The notes: generated by a model not told the origin, from the letters alone. 64,000 nt of DNA from Sodalinema lacuna_A (GCA_900149785.2 FSSI02000002.1:62001-126000); one strand, 5' to 3'. Counted from the first letter of the stretch, positions 25,784 to 35,660 are shown. Program-made: numbers and translations.

Positions 25784-28700
25784 CTACAAGTCCAATTCCG
25801 GCTGACGTAGAGGAATCTGCATAAAGAACTCGGTCCCCGTACCTTCTTCTGACTCACACCAAATGCGGCCCTGGTGTTTCTCGACAATGATTTGATAGCC
25901 AATCGAGAGGCCTAACCCCGTTCCTTTGCCAACAGACTTGGTGGTAAAGAAGGGATCAAACAGTTTCTCTAGCATTTCCGACTTAATCCCCGGTCCATTG
26001 TCACGAATCCGAATCGTGACACTGTCGGGAGTCGTACAATTCTTCGCACCGGGAGTTAACCCACTACAGGTCGTCTCGGTACAAATGGTGATGGTGGGAG
26101 TCTCGGAAGATTGCGGACGACGCAATCCATCGTCTTCAACGGCATCGATCGCATTGGCGATGATGTTCATAAACACCTGATTGAGCAATCCAGGGAAACA
26201 GTCGACTTTCGGCAAGTCGCCATAATACTTAATCACGCGAATCGGGGCCAGTTCTCCTTTACCTTTCAAGCGGTTATGGAGAATCAACAGGGTGCTTTCA
26301 ATCCCCTCATGGATATCGACGGCCTTCACATCGGCCTCATCGAGGCGCGAGAAGTTCCGCAACGAGACGACAATCTGACGGATACGTTCAGCCCCCATTT
26401 TCATCGAATCGATTAACTTGGGTAAGTCTTCTTCGAGAAATTCTAGGTCAATATCCTCGATTTCGTCCTCAATCTCCTCAGGCGGATTGGGAACATGGCG
26501 TTGATAGAGGTCAATCAACCCCAGTAAGTCTTCGACATAGGTGCTGGCGTGGCTGATGTTGCCGGTAATGAAGTTGACGGGATTGTTGATTTCATGGGCA
26601 ATCCCGGCCACCATCTGCCCCAAACTGGACATCTTCTCATGTTGAATCAACTGGGCCTCAGTTTGTTTGAGATGTTCCATGGCCTCTTGCAGTTGACGGG
26701 CCTGCGTTTGGGCCGCTAGGGCCGCCGCGCAGGTTTTGGCGTAGAGTTCGGCTTGATCGATGGCGATCGCCAACTGATCGACCACGGCCTGCAACAGTTC
26801 GACCTCATTATCATTCCAAATGCGGCCATTGCCATGACTACAGGCGATCGCCCCAAACTGTCCAGAGCGAGTCCCCAACGGTAGAATCAACTGGGCCTTA
26901 ACATCCAACGGTTCTAAAAAGGCCCGTGTTTCGTCGTCGGCCTGATCGAGATCATTCAACTGCACCGTTTCCAGTTGCCAAATTTTGGGAACTAGCCGTT
27001 CGGCCTGAGACATAAAGCTTTCGCCTAAAAAGCTGGGAATATCTTTCGCACAGGCTTCATGAGTAACCGCCAACGTCAGGGGAGACTCACCCTGTCCTGA
27101 ACACCAGAGATAATAACAGCGGTCAATTTGCAGCAGACTACGGATTTCATGAACGGCCGTATCTAGGATCGTATCGAGATCTAGGGAATTGCGGATCTGT
27201 CCGGCGAGGCGAAACAGTAGGGATTTGCGGCGATTAACCAGGGCCTCACGCGCCCAGGAGCGATCGACCGATAAGCCGATGGTACTCGACAACCAATCTA
27301 AAACGCTGACGGCATCTTCAGTCCAGGGATGACAGCCACAAATCAACAGCACTCCTAAGAGGCGTTCTTCGACAATAAGCGGATAGAGAACTAATCCTTG
27401 AATGTTCTGATCTCTGGCCCATGCTGTTAGCTTGGGTACATCGAGAATCGACGGATCGAATCGTGAGTCGGGTAACGCGGTGGTCGACTCTAAGGGGAAA
27501 TCTTGGCCAATGCGATCGAGGCGATTATTGATATAGGGTTCGCGAGTATCGGCCACCCAACCCAAGAGGGATTCCTCTAATACCGTCGTTTTGGGAAACA
27601 GATCACTGGGGAGGGAGTCTCCGGTCTGGTTTTGTTGCACCAATGTCAAGGGTTTTTCGGTGCAGTCAAAGGTGGTTGTATCGGGGTCATCGGCCTGAAC
27701 GAGCCAAATTCCTACGGTTTTCGCCTGTAGATGGATTAGTAGGGCCTGAATGCTGCGATCGAGGCTTTCATTGAGGGTCTGACTTTGAGCCAGAGCGCTA
27801 CTGACGGAACTCACCAGACTAGAGAGGTGGCTTTGCTCAAGCAAGACCGTCTCATTTTTTTTGTATTGGGTGACATCGCGAAAATAAATCGATAGCCGTT
27901 GGGGTTCCGGGTGCAGCCGCACTTCGAGCCAGATTCCCAGGGGATCGTAGTATTCCTCGAAATGGCGGCAAGTTTGGGTGTTAAAGGCGGCGTGACATTC
28001 TTGCGCGAAGACTGATTCAATCAAATCGGGGAAGGTTTCCCAGAGATTGGTATCTACAACCTCATTGCGGCGGATGTTCCAGAGTTTTTCGGCGCGGCGG
28101 TTGACGTAGAGGAGTCGCCACTGGCGATCGACAGCGAAAAAGGCCTCGGTAATCGTCTCTAGGATGCTAAAGCGATTGGGGGTTTCATCCTGGCGAAAGC
28201 GAGAAATTTCATCGGGGGATGATTTGGCCGCTGTCTTGGCGGGGAGGGGTAAATGATAGGGATTTTTGGCTAGGGGAACTGCACCGAGATAATGCTGCTG
28301 GCTGCGGCTCTCTTGCCAGGGAGAGCGTTGAAAATAGGTGCCAAAGTCTCGTAAGGCTCGCAGCGATCGCGTTGCTTGGCGACTGAGGGTGGCTAGGGCT
28401 TTGCGCTGGGTTAAATCGAGCTGACGCGGTTCATTGTCGAGGACACAGAGGGTTCCCACGGTTGTTCCTTTGGGACTCACGAGGGGAATCCCACAATAGA
28501 AGCGATAGTGAGGAGAGCTGTTAATGAAGGGGCGATCGCGCAACTGGGGCTGTTGGCTTAAGTCTTCGATCACCGTCAGGCGATCGCGATCGAGGGTGAC
28601 TTCACATAAATCAATACAGAGGCCAAACTGCTCAGGCGATATCCCCAACGCCGCTTTAATCCAACAGCGATATTGGCCAGGGGCGGTTTCCCCTAACCCT

Positions 28701-28882
28701 TGGCCAGCACTTGATCGCATCCCGTTGCTAAAGACAATGGCCGCAACCGGAGCTTGGCAGATATAAGTGGCAAGTCGTGCGAGATCTTTGAACGCCTCAT
28801 TGGGGTGTTCGTCAAACGCACAGGACGCTTCGGGCATGGCAACCTCTAACAATGCGCGCGATGGATGGGTGTGAGCTAACAT
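25784..28882 (-). CDS. Hybrid-sensor histidine kinase (GAF-PAS-GAF-GAF-HisKA-HATPase)
   Basis: A soluble 1032-residue sensor kinase. I chose ATG 28882 (MLAHTHPSRALLE) because a GAGG element lies eight bases upstream; the TTG at 28903 is less likely. Order: GAF (about 30-185), PAS (about 250-345, RFSILETITEAFFAVDRQWRLLYVN), two further GAF regions (about 360-560 and 580-730), a coiled coil, the phospho-His in AGIAHEINNPVNF, then N, G1 and G2 boxes (NAIDAVEDDG, DNGPGI, GTGLGLS). It has no transmembrane helix and no receiver. The inserted acidic stretch EEIEDEIEDIDLEFLEEDLP after the H-box is typical of cyanobacterial kinases of this class. Its ligand is unknown. Confidence 0.92.
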   Translation of the reverse strand: MLAHTHPSRALLEVAMPEASCAFDEHPNEAFKDLARLATYICQAPVAAIVFSNGMRSSAGQGLGETAPGQYRCWIKAALGISPEQFGLCIDLCEVTLDRDRLTVIEDLSQQPQLRDRPFINSSPHYRFYCGIPLVSPKGTTVGTLCVLDNEPRQLDLTQRKALATLSRQATRSLRALRDFGTYFQRSPWQESRSQQHYLGAVPLAKNPYHLPLPAKTAAKSSPDEISRFRQDETPNRFSILETITEAFFAVDRQWRLLYVNRRAEKLWNIRRNEVVDTNLWETFPDLIESVFAQECHAAFNTQTCRHFEEYYDPLGIWLEVRLHPEPQRLSIYFRDVTQYKKNETVLLEQSHLSSLVSSVSSALAQSQTLNESLDRSIQALLIHLQAKTVGIWLVQADDPDTTTFDCTEKPLTLVQQNQTGDSLPSDLFPKTTVLEESLLGWVADTREPYINNRLDRIGQDFPLESTTALPDSRFDPSILDVPKLTAWARDQNIQGLVLYPLIVEERLLGVLLICGCHPWTEDAVSVLDWLSSTIGLSVDRSWAREALVNRRKSLLFRLAGQIRNSLDLDTILDTAVHEIRSLLQIDRCYYLWCSGQGESPLTLAVTHEACAKDIPSFLGESFMSQAERLVPKIWQLETVQLNDLDQADDETRAFLEPLDVKAQLILPLGTRSGQFGAIACSHGNGRIWNDNEVELLQAVVDQLAIAIDQAELYAKTCAAALAAQTQARQLQEAMEHLKQTEAQLIQHEKMSSLGQMVAGIAHEINNPVNFITGNISHASTYVEDLLGLIDLYQRHVPNPPEEIEDEIEDIDLEFLEEDLPKLIDSMKMGAERIRQIVVSLRNFSRLDEADVKAVDIHEGIESTLLILHNRLKGKGELAPIRVIKYYGDLPKVDCFPGLLNQVFMNIIANAIDAVEDDGLRRPQSSETPTITICTETTCSGLTPGAKNCTTPDSVTIRIRDNGPGIKSEMLEKLFDPFFTTKSVGKGTGLGLSIGYQIIVEKHQGRIWCESEEGTGTEFFMQIPLRQPELDL

Positions 28883-29544
28883 AACAGTTGCCTCGACTGA
28901 CAAGTAGAGCCATCAGGGGGTTAATCACGCTGTCTAGCTGAACGTCCAGCTGAACCTGAGACCATCGTTGCAACTAAATCTCGTGAATGATTGTCTCGAA
29001 AGCTCATGATCAGTAGAGTGCGATCCCGCACCAGTTCAAGAGACGATGACGGGTTTGGCCCAGGGACACCCCTCAAACTTACCAATTGATCTACCTTTAT
29101 CGCATCGAGGAACCCGGCCTTGGTCGCCCTACCTCTCTAGCTTACCTGATTATCTTTAGATTTCCTAAAGATTTAATGAAATGCAAGGGTTGCTTTTTCA
29201 GTTTGATTCTTAGGGGTCATCCCAGATAAATTACCGTAGGATTACTTACTCTAAGCTCAACATCTAATCCCGACCTCTAATCTCAAATTATTAAAAAAAA
29301 TTAAAAGCGAGAACGTTAGCTCAAGCCTCAGCGACCGGCCTAGAGATCTCAAGTTTTAAAAAGCTTTTAACTGAGGCGGCTCAAAAATTGTTACCATGGT
29401 CACATAAACCGTTAGACCCTAGCCGATCGCACCTCCATCCCGACTCCGATTGAGGAGATTAGGTGTCCTTCATAGCATCCTTGAATCCGCTGCAATCAGG
29501 ACTTGCGATCGCCGCAACGGGGACGTCCCTCTTGAGAGAACGCC
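28883..29544. other. Gene-free divergent promoter region
   Basis: No supported reading frame. It separates the divergent histidine kinase and CheY-like genes. A 7-bp inverted repeat, TCTTTAG/CTAAAGA (29153-29171), and AT-rich runs near 29285-29305 and 29350-29370 may belong to promoters. No known operator is recognised. Confidence 0.5.
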
Positions 29545-29958
29545 ATGCCTGTCAACTCCTTCAACTCCCCCACCATCCTCGCGGTCGATGACAGTCCAGT
29601 GATGCAAAAAACCATCCAACGGACGTTAGAAAAGCACTACCGCGTCATCCTCGCCGACAACGCCTTAGATGCCCTCAGCACCATTTATCATGAGCGCATC
29701 GCCGTTGTCCTACTCGATGTGTCTATGCCCGACATTGATGGGTTAGAAATGTGTCGAACCGTCAGAAGCCTGCCCCAGTTTGCCGACTTACCCATCATCA
29801 TGCTAACCGCCCGTGACAAAGCCTTCGACAAAGTCAAAGGTCACCTCGCCGGCGCAACTGAATATCTCACCAAACCCTTTGATGGAGAACAACTCCTAGA
29901 CCTTGTCGGTAAATATAGTCATCAGCATCAGCCCCAACCCTCATCATCAGGTAACTAA
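29545..29958 (+). CDS. Single-domain response regulator (CheY/PilG-like)
   Basis: A 137-residue stand-alone receiver. Residues Asp15-Asp16, phospho-acceptor Asp58 (VVLLDVSMPDIDGLE), Thr in IIMLTARDKAF and Lys in YLTKPFDGEQLL are all present. A short His/Gln/Ser tail follows. Proteins of this kind act as phosphate shuttles or motility switches. It is divergent from the large sensor kinase, which is a plausible but unproven partner. Confidence 0.88.
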   Translation: MPVNSFNSPTILAVDDSPVMQKTIQRTLEKHYRVILADNALDALSTIYHERIAVVLLDVSMPDIDGLEMCRTVRSLPQFADLPIIMLTARDKAFDKVKGHLAGATEYLTKPFDGEQLLDLVGKYSHQHQPQPSSSGN

Positions 29959-30017
29959 CGCCAATGTCTTAGAATACCCTATAAGCCATGGCTTAAGTCC
30001 CCAACCCGACAACTGTG

Positions 30018-30296
30018 ATGAGCAACCTCTTCCCCGACCCCTTCAATGGTGGTCCCAATCCCTTCAACGATACCCCAGGACTTTCCAACGACCCCGTCTA
30101 CGAAAACTCCGAACCTCCCGAGGGAGAATTTCCCGAAAACGCCATCCAGCGTAGCGACAAGACCGCCTCAATCCTACGCCGCTACTTCAGCATTCTCGTT
30201 CTAGGGGGACTCGTGCTAGGTTTAATTTTCTCCATCGGCGTGATCCGAGTCATTCAACATTTTGGTCTCGACGACGTTCCCGTACAAGTCGATTAA
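30018..30296 (+). CDS. Small single-span membrane protein, 92 aa
   Basis: Unknown function. A GTG at 30015 overlaps the chosen ATG at 30018. The first 55 residues are acidic and rich in Asn, Pro and Asp (LFPDPFNGGPNPFND), then RSDKTASILRRYF leads into one membrane helix (SILVLGGLVLGLIFSIGVIR), with a short tail. This suggests a disordered cytoplasmic tail and one anchor. It is upstream of two further short genes on the same strand. Confidence 0.65.
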   Translation: MSNLFPDPFNGGPNPFNDTPGLSNDPVYENSEPPEGEFPENAIQRSDKTASILRRYFSILVLGGLVLGLIFSIGVIRVIQHFGLDDVPVQVD

Positions 30297-30419
30297 GCCA
30301 AGTTTGGCTAAACTAGACCTAACAGACAGCTACGGCCGCCAGGGCTAACTCAACTTAGCCGAGTCGAAGTTGTCATCGTCCTTTTCCTAACAGACCTGCA
30401 CCTTGGTCGACATACCATC

Positions 30420-30611
30420 ATGAAACTACTCCTGCTTGCCCTCATCGTTGTCTACGCCGGCGGCGTCTGGAAATTCTGGCAAGGCTTCCACCGCACCAGC
30501 TTCGAGAGAGGAATTGGCAATCAGATTGCCCTCTCACTCATGTGGCCCGTTCTCTACATTGGCAACAAGTCCTATCGTCAAAACTTTACCAAAGCCCTCA
30601 AAGGGCGCTAA
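30420..30611 (+). CDS. Small conserved cyanobacterial membrane protein, 63 aa
   Basis: Unknown function. It begins with a hydrophobic helix (MKLLLLALIVVYAGGVWKFW), continues through a basic loop (HRTSFERGIGN) and a second hydrophobic stretch (IALSLMWPVLYIGN), and ends basic (KALKGR). The ATG is clear. It lies 33 bases ahead of a methyltransferase gene and may be co-transcribed with it. Confidence 0.65.
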   Translation: MKLLLLALIVVYAGGVWKFWQGFHRTSFERGIGNQIALSLMWPVLYIGNKSYRQNFTKALKGR

Positions 30612-30644
30612 GCCCAGACTCTGGAGTCGTTACCGTCAATCCCC

Positions 30645-31322
30645 GTGAGCCAAATTCCCCTCAGCGATCGCCTAGCCCAACTCTCCGAGCGGTACAATCG
30701 AGACTATCGTGGCGACCCCTTCGAGGTTCCCACCGAAGTCGAAACCCTCGATCTATTTCCCGACTGGGCCGCCGGAAAACTTCAACAGCGGATTGCTTCC
30801 CCCTTTTGGGACCTGGCCAAACCCAAAAAAAATCAGCGCTGTCTCGATCTCGGCTGCGGGGTGAGTTTCCTCATTTACCCCTGGATTACCTGGGATGCCC
30901 TCTTCTACGGGCGCGACATTAGCCGCGTCGCCTGTGATGCCCTCAAATCCCGCGCCCCACAACTCAACTCCAAACTCTTCAAAGGCGTCACCGTCGGTGG
31001 CGCCCATTTCCTAGAAGACTACGAGGCCAACTTCTTCGACCTCGTCATCGCCACCGGAGTCAGTTGTTACTTTCCCCTCGACTATTGGCAGCGGGTGATC
31101 GACGCGGTGCAAACGGTCCTCAAACCCGGTGGCCAGTTTGTCTTTGATGTCCTCAACCCCGAAGCGCCTCTGGCTGAAGATTGGGCTATCTTAGAAACCT
31201 ATCTCGGCAGCGAGGTGTTCCTCGAACCCCTCAGCGACTGGGAACGTCTCTTCAAGGCCAACAGCCAGAAAGTCAGCCGCCGCCCTGGAGAACTCTTTAT
31301 GCTCTACAAACTCTCGTTTTAA
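30645..31322 (+). CDS. Class I SAM-dependent methyltransferase
   Basis: A 225-residue enzyme starting at GTG 30645 (MSQIPLSDRLAQLSERYN). Motif I is CLDLGCGVSFLIYP, the post-I acidic residue lies in GRDISRVACDAL, and motif IV is FDLVIATGVSCYFPL. The C-terminal strand pair (GELFMLYKLSF) completes the fold. The substrate cannot be told. It is convergent with a chemoreceptor gene, 47 bases apart. Confidence 0.85.
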   Translation: MSQIPLSDRLAQLSERYNRDYRGDPFEVPTEVETLDLFPDWAAGKLQQRIASPFWDLAKPKKNQRCLDLGCGVSFLIYPWITWDALFYGRDISRVACDALKSRAPQLNSKLFKGVTVGGAHFLEDYEANFFDLVIATGVSCYFPLDYWQRVIDAVQTVLKPGGQFVFDVLNPEAPLAEDWAILETYLGSEVFLEPLSDWERLFKANSQKVSRRPGELFMLYKLSF

Positions 31323-31369
31323 GGCCGACTGATGGCTCTCAAGACTCACCACCCGAGCTATGAAGCCTA

Positions 31370-33061
31370 TCAAGACGAGGTGACATCATCGAGAGCGTGC
31401 AACGTCTGCACCAGGGACTCGATTTCTTGAGCCTGGTGGTGGTTGACCTGGGCAATGCGGTTCGTCGTCTGGGCTACGGCCTGAATTGATGTCTGAACCG
31501 TCGCGAAGACCTCAGCAGTTTCCCCCGCAACTCGTACCCCAGAATCTGCCGTTTCCGTGCCTAACTGGGTCGCCGTAGATGTTGAGCGAATCGCCGTTTG
31601 GATCTCGGTACTCAGATGGCGAATCCGCTCAGCCGACTGATGACTCTGATCCGCCAGTTTACGGATTTCGGCCGCCACCACCGCAAAGCCTTTACCCTTC
31701 TCTCCAGCCCGGACCGCTTCAACCGCTGCATTCAGGGCCAACATATTTGTCTGCGACGCCACATCCCCCACCAGCCGAGCGATGACACCAATGCGATCGG
31801 TACTCTCATTGAGCCGCTGCATCTCCTCTAAAATATCCCGGATCTGTTCGCGCAACGCCTGAGTTCCTGACAGGGCATTGGCCACATCCTCTGCCCCTTG
31901 ATGGACTAACGTTAAGGCTTCCTTAGAGGTCGATTCGGCCTGTTCGGATTCATGATAGACCTCACGGGCTGACGCCCTCAGCCGTTCAATCTGCTCCATA
32001 GCGGCTTGGAGATATTGCTCTTTCTGGCGTTGCTGGTCTAGGGCCGTATTTTTCAGGGCCAGCAGTTCTTGGGTTTTGTTGAGTTGCTGTTCCAAGTCTT
32101 CGGTTTGCACGATCGCCTGTCCCGCCAAGGGCCGCAACAACAGCACCATCACCCCACTCCCCACGACAGTCAGGATGATGATCACTCCAGCCAGGTTACG
32201 GATATCCTCCATAATGCCCTGATAGAGTTCCCGGCTGTCGAGTTTGACGGCCACAGCCCAATCGTGATTGGCTAGGCGTAAGCTGGCGATCGCAATCTCC
32301 TCCTGCATCGTTTCCACTAAACGCAGCTGAACCTCCCCAGCCACGGCCTCAGCTAACGCCTCCTCCAACGGCTGCCGATATTCGAGGTCATCATCATCAA
32401 ATAACAGCTCACTACCACCGTTGCGTTGCCGGCCTAGAACAATCACGCCGCTAGTCCCGAGTCGTTGTCCCTGATGGGTTAGACTCTCCAAATTAGAAAT
32501 GTCAAATAACACCAAATCCGTTCCCACCCGTTGTCCCTGACCGTTGAGAATTGGAGCGGCTACCAACAACACATACTGACCCTCCTCCAACCTGAAGGGA
32601 GACCCCAATTGAGCATTTTGAGCTGATTGGCTCGGAACAATCCAGTCTCTTGTGGGAATCGTTCGCCCCACCTGTACCGCTAAATTATTATTGACATCGA
32701 GACGAGTAATCCCGAGAATTTCGGGGGATTGGTCGAGAGCATCCCCTAAAATCCGTTGATTACTCGCCACAAATGGCTCTTGCTCCAGTTCCCCCCGATT
32801 ATAGGCTTCGAGTTCTTGGCGAGCGCGAGTACGGCTCGTCACCTGCATGGCAATGTCCGTCAGGCGAGAGAGAATTTCCTGCACTGTTCGACCATGAGTG
32901 GTCGCCGCAAATTCTAAGTTGTGCTGTTCTCCCTCTTTGAGTCGTTCGGACAGGGGAAAGATGGCCACCACAGCCACTAACGCCCCGATCATAAAGATGC
33001 CCAAGGCTGATGTGCTGACTAGATAGCGTTGAAACTGTTTCATATTCATGGCGCGTGCCAT
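31370..33061 (-). CDS. Methyl-accepting chemotaxis protein with periplasmic sensor
   Basis: A 563-residue transducer that probably feeds a CheA-type array for motility or phototaxis. The first helix is near residues 12-33 (YLVSTSALGIFMIGALVAVV). It is followed by a Cache-like extracytoplasmic domain of about 240 residues, the second helix (AGVIIILTVVGSGVMVLLL, ~288-308), a coiled coil without a clear HAMP, and the signalling domain with the conserved hairpin tip IGVIARLVGDVASQTNMLAL and NAAVEAVRAGEKGKGFAVVA. No che genes are close by. The ligand is unknown. Confidence 0.92.
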   Translation of the reverse strand: MARAMNMKQFQRYLVSTSALGIFMIGALVAVVAIFPLSERLKEGEQHNLEFAATTHGRTVQEILSRLTDIAMQVTSRTRARQELEAYNRGELEQEPFVASNQRILGDALDQSPEILGITRLDVNNNLAVQVGRTIPTRDWIVPSQSAQNAQLGSPFRLEEGQYVLLVAAPILNGQGQRVGTDLVLFDISNLESLTHQGQRLGTSGVIVLGRQRNGGSELLFDDDDLEYRQPLEEALAEAVAGEVQLRLVETMQEEIAIASLRLANHDWAVAVKLDSRELYQGIMEDIRNLAGVIIILTVVGSGVMVLLLRPLAGQAIVQTEDLEQQLNKTQELLALKNTALDQQRQKEQYLQAAMEQIERLRASAREVYHESEQAESTSKEALTLVHQGAEDVANALSGTQALREQIRDILEEMQRLNESTDRIGVIARLVGDVASQTNMLALNAAVEAVRAGEKGKGFAVVAAEIRKLADQSHQSAERIRHLSTEIQTAIRSTSTATQLGTETADSGVRVAGETAEVFATVQTSIQAVAQTTNRIAQVNHHQAQEIESLVQTLHALDDVTSS

Positions 33062-33205
33062 TTAGCGATTCTCCATGGGGCATCTCGATGGGCATGAGAT
33101 GAGCTTGACCCCGGTAACAAGGCCGCTCATTTCAAGGATTGTCTCACGTAAAACTCCTGGGAGGGTTGGAAGCTCCGTGATTGATCGCGGAGAGGAAAAC
33201 CGACT

Positions 33206-33541
33206 CAAGCGGCTTTAGCCGCCAGCACCCCCTTGCGGGGTGGAGGGGTATGGTTGCCCCTCCATGGAGCTATGGTTGGCTCCGACTCCCTTGCGGGGTA
33301 ATGTTTGCTATGCGCTAACGCGCACGCTGCGCGAACGCTAATGTTCAGAGTCGGTACTTTCCCAATCGCACTGTCTTAACCCCTTAGGACTGTTTAACGA
33401 TTCGGTTCTAGAGCCGAGAACTAGCACGCATTCCCGGGTAGGAACTTTAACTCTTGCTCGCTCACGTAGCCAGTTAAGGCTTAAGCTGGTCAGCTACCTG
33501 AAGGGGAGGGCACGAAGCCCCCGTGCTTCAGCCGGGGGTGC
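33206..33541 (+). mobile_element. Orphan IS605/IS1341-type right end or omega-RNA-like segment
   Basis: A non-coding, densely self-paired stretch. GCGGCTTTAGCCGC and CACCCCCTTGCGGGGTG hairpins open it, a palindromic GCGC-rich block lies near 33312-33342, and it ends in a hairpin with stem CCCCCG (33518-33523)/CGGGGG (33533-33538). The ending 'GTGCTTCAGCCGGGGGTGC' is of the kind found at right ends of TnpB elements. No tnpB remnant is recognisable. I infer a relic element or solo end; the boundaries are approximate. Confidence 0.45.
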
Positions 33542-33671
33542 TGACGTCGATTCTGGAGAGTACAACCACTCAGGTCGAGATGATTTTAATTGACCATGGT
33601 TCCGAGTTGCAGAAATCTCATCGGCCCAAAACCCGGCCAGCACCCAGGAGGCCACTCCAAGTCCACGTAGC

Positions 33672-33909
33672 CCCCTCTTGCCTCTTGCCTCTTGCCTCTT
33701 GCCTCTTGCCNNNNNNNNNNNNNNNNNNNNNNNNNNNNNNNNNNNNNNNNNNNNNNNNNNNNNNNNNNNNNNNNNNNNNNNNNNNNNNNNNNNNNNNNNN
33801 NNNNNNNNNNNNNNNNNNNNNNNNNNNNNNNNNNNNNNNNNNNNNNNNNNNNNNNNNNNNNNNNNNNNNNTGCCTCTTGCCTCTTGCCTCTTGCCTCTTG
33901 CCTCTTGCC
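33672..33909. repeat. TTGCCTC heptamer array with 160-base assembly gap
   Basis: Perfect TTGCCTC heptamers run on both sides of an N block at 33711-33870. Reading frames through the Ns have no meaning. The true repeat number is unknown; the gap most likely marks a collapsed array. It lies at the 3' end of the ArsA-like gene. Confidence 0.95.
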
Positions 33910-33910
33910 C

Positions 33911-35083
33911 CTAACTAAACTGAATCCTCAAATAATCTTCATCCATTTTTGCCCCCGAAGGTTGTAGAGCTGCCAGAGCTTGAGGCAGAACCAAATTGCG
34001 GCGGTGATTGCCGATGCAAATGTTTAACTCATCGCCGGTTTTCGAGAGTTGGATTTTGTCCTTGGTGATGCCAGGTAAATATAACTCCAGACGATAAATT
34101 CCCTCTTCTTGAAAAACACGAATTGTATTTTCCTCGTAATAAACTTGGCTGGGGTCTTCGTCGCCATAGAGCGTCTCGCGCAAGCGTTGCAACGCTTCCA
34201 TACCGCACATTTCCTCGGAGTATAACGGAACTTCTTTTACGGGCAAGGGATGGAAGTTTTCATGAATCTCTTGCTTATACACTTGCTGTTGTTCTTTCCA
34301 GCGCACGAAAAAGGGATCGGTGACATTGTCCGGGAGAATGCGGTTGGCAATCACTAAATCGGTCGCCACATTGTAGAGACTTAAATAGGCGTGAGCGCGT
34401 AGAGATTCTTTAATCACCATCCGCTCTGGATTCATCACCAGACGCACTGTAGTTTGGCTGTTGTCGGTGAGGACTTTTTCTAGGGCTTCAATTTGCTCAT
34501 AAAACTCATAGGGGGCATCCATGACGGCGCGATCGGGCAAGGAGAACCCCGCTAGGGGCTTAAACAACGGCTCAACCAGGGGACGTAGCGCCACAGAAAT
34601 GCCCTGTAACGGCTTGTAAAATCGTCTCATATACCAGCCCCCCACTTCCGGCAAACTCAACAGCCTCAGAGCCGTTCCAGTGGGGGCTGAGTCAACGATC
34701 AGCACATCATATTCGCCCTCATCATAGTGGCGTTTCATTCGTACCAAGCCGAAAATCTCATCCATTCCCGGTAGGATGGCCAGTTCTTCGGCTTGCACCC
34801 CTTCTAAGCCTCGGGCTTGCAGAACTTCAGTAATGTATTTCTGAACCGAACCCCAGTTCTCTGCTAATTCCACTAACGCGTCTAACTCCGCTCCCCAGAG
34901 GTTCTCTTGAATCAGACGGGGTTCGTGACTGAGTTCTTGATCAAAACTGTCGGCCAGGGAGTGAGCCGGATCGGTGCTGAGAACTAGGGTTCGATAGCCC
35001 TTTTGGGCGCATTGTAGCCCGGTGGCGGCGGCGACTGAGGTTTTACCTACGCCGCCTTTGCCCGTCATGAGGATAATTCGCAT
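33911..35083 (-). CDS. ArsA/Get3-family ATPase with C-terminal Hsp20-like domain
   Basis: A deviant-Walker P-loop ATPase of 390 aa. The P-loop is GKGGVGKTS (residues 9-17) with the signature Lys, switch I is STDPAHSLADSFDQ, and switch II is VLIVDSAPTGTALRLL. A long hydrophobic/basic insert (YMRRFYKPLQGISVALRPL) follows. The last ~75 residues (EEGIYRLELYLPGITKDKIQLSKTGDELNI and after) form an alpha-crystallin-like domain, typical of cyanobacterial ArsA-like proteins. It lacks arsenite-binding Cys residues, so a role in protein targeting or chaperoning seems likelier than arsenite export. It is unlinked to arsM-arsS. Confidence 0.9.
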   Translation of the reverse strand: MRIILMTGKGGVGKTSVAAATGLQCAQKGYRTLVLSTDPAHSLADSFDQELSHEPRLIQENLWGAELDALVELAENWGSVQKYITEVLQARGLEGVQAEELAILPGMDEIFGLVRMKRHYDEGEYDVLIVDSAPTGTALRLLSLPEVGGWYMRRFYKPLQGISVALRPLVEPLFKPLAGFSLPDRAVMDAPYEFYEQIEALEKVLTDNSQTTVRLVMNPERMVIKESLRAHAYLSLYNVATDLVIANRILPDNVTDPFFVRWKEQQQVYKQEIHENFHPLPVKEVPLYSEEMCGMEALQRLRETLYGDEDPSQVYYEENTIRVFQEEGIYRLELYLPGITKDKIQLSKTGDELNICIGNHRRNLVLPQALAALQPSGAKMDEDYLRIQFS

Positions 35084-35177
35084 TGTTGGGGTGAGTCCTT
35101 AATTCTGAGAAGTGCTACACATTTGTTTACCTTAACGTTTTTTGGCAGCGGCTGCGTCTATCACTCGTTAGAGATGG

Positions 35178-35582
35178 TTAAAATTTTGGTGGAGAGGGGG
35201 GGGAGGTGAAGGGAATATGTTGTCGTAGCACCTGCCAGGGGGAGCAATGCCAGTAGTCGAGGTGACGGCTGATTTTCCCCTCGCTGTTTACGGTTAACTC
35301 GCTCCAGCCGGGGATGGAGATGCGGGGGAACCAGGGTAGGGGGGTGTTCCAGCTTAACGTCCAATCACTGCGGATGCGATCGCCCTCCTGGCAGAGATCA
35401 TGCAACTCCAGATGAACCGCCTTAAACCAGGTGGCGATGAAGTGGATATTCTGACGGTAGCGATCGCAGCCACGAAATTCATTGAGAGGATCTTTAAAAT
35501 AGACATCCTCAGCATAGATCTCGTAGGTCTGATTCTCAGGGAAGCGTTGGTAATCCTGGCGGAGAATATCAAGGAGCGTCAT
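35178..35582 (-). CDS. DUF2358 family protein (NTF2-like fold)
   Basis: A 134-residue protein of a family found in cyanobacteria and plants. The pattern TYEIYAEDVYFKDPLNEFRG, then RYRQNIHFIATWF and ELTVNSEGKISRHLDYWH, matches the family, which is predicted to adopt an NTF2-like cone with a ligand pocket. The function is unknown. It is divergent from petE, and the two share a 122-base upstream region. Confidence 0.85.
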   Translation of the reverse strand: MTLLDILRQDYQRFPENQTYEIYAEDVYFKDPLNEFRGCDRYRQNIHFIATWFKAVHLELHDLCQEGDRIRSDWTLSWNTPLPWFPRISIPGWSELTVNSEGKISRHLDYWHCSPWQVLRQHIPFTSPPSPPKF

Positions 35583-35660
35583 CAGGGGGCCTCAGGCGAG
35601 AATGAAAAAGAAATTTGACGGCTTGTCACTGCGATCGTACATTTTCCTTTACAATGATGA

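Noticed and set aside
33523..33918. Open frames running through the N block
   Set aside because: They exist only because N codons are not stops; the flanks are heptamer repeats.
33911..35083. ArsA as part of an arsenite pump with arsM-arsS
   Set aside because: It lacks the Cys triad, has an Hsp20-like tail, is about 10 kb away and no arsB/acr3 is present.
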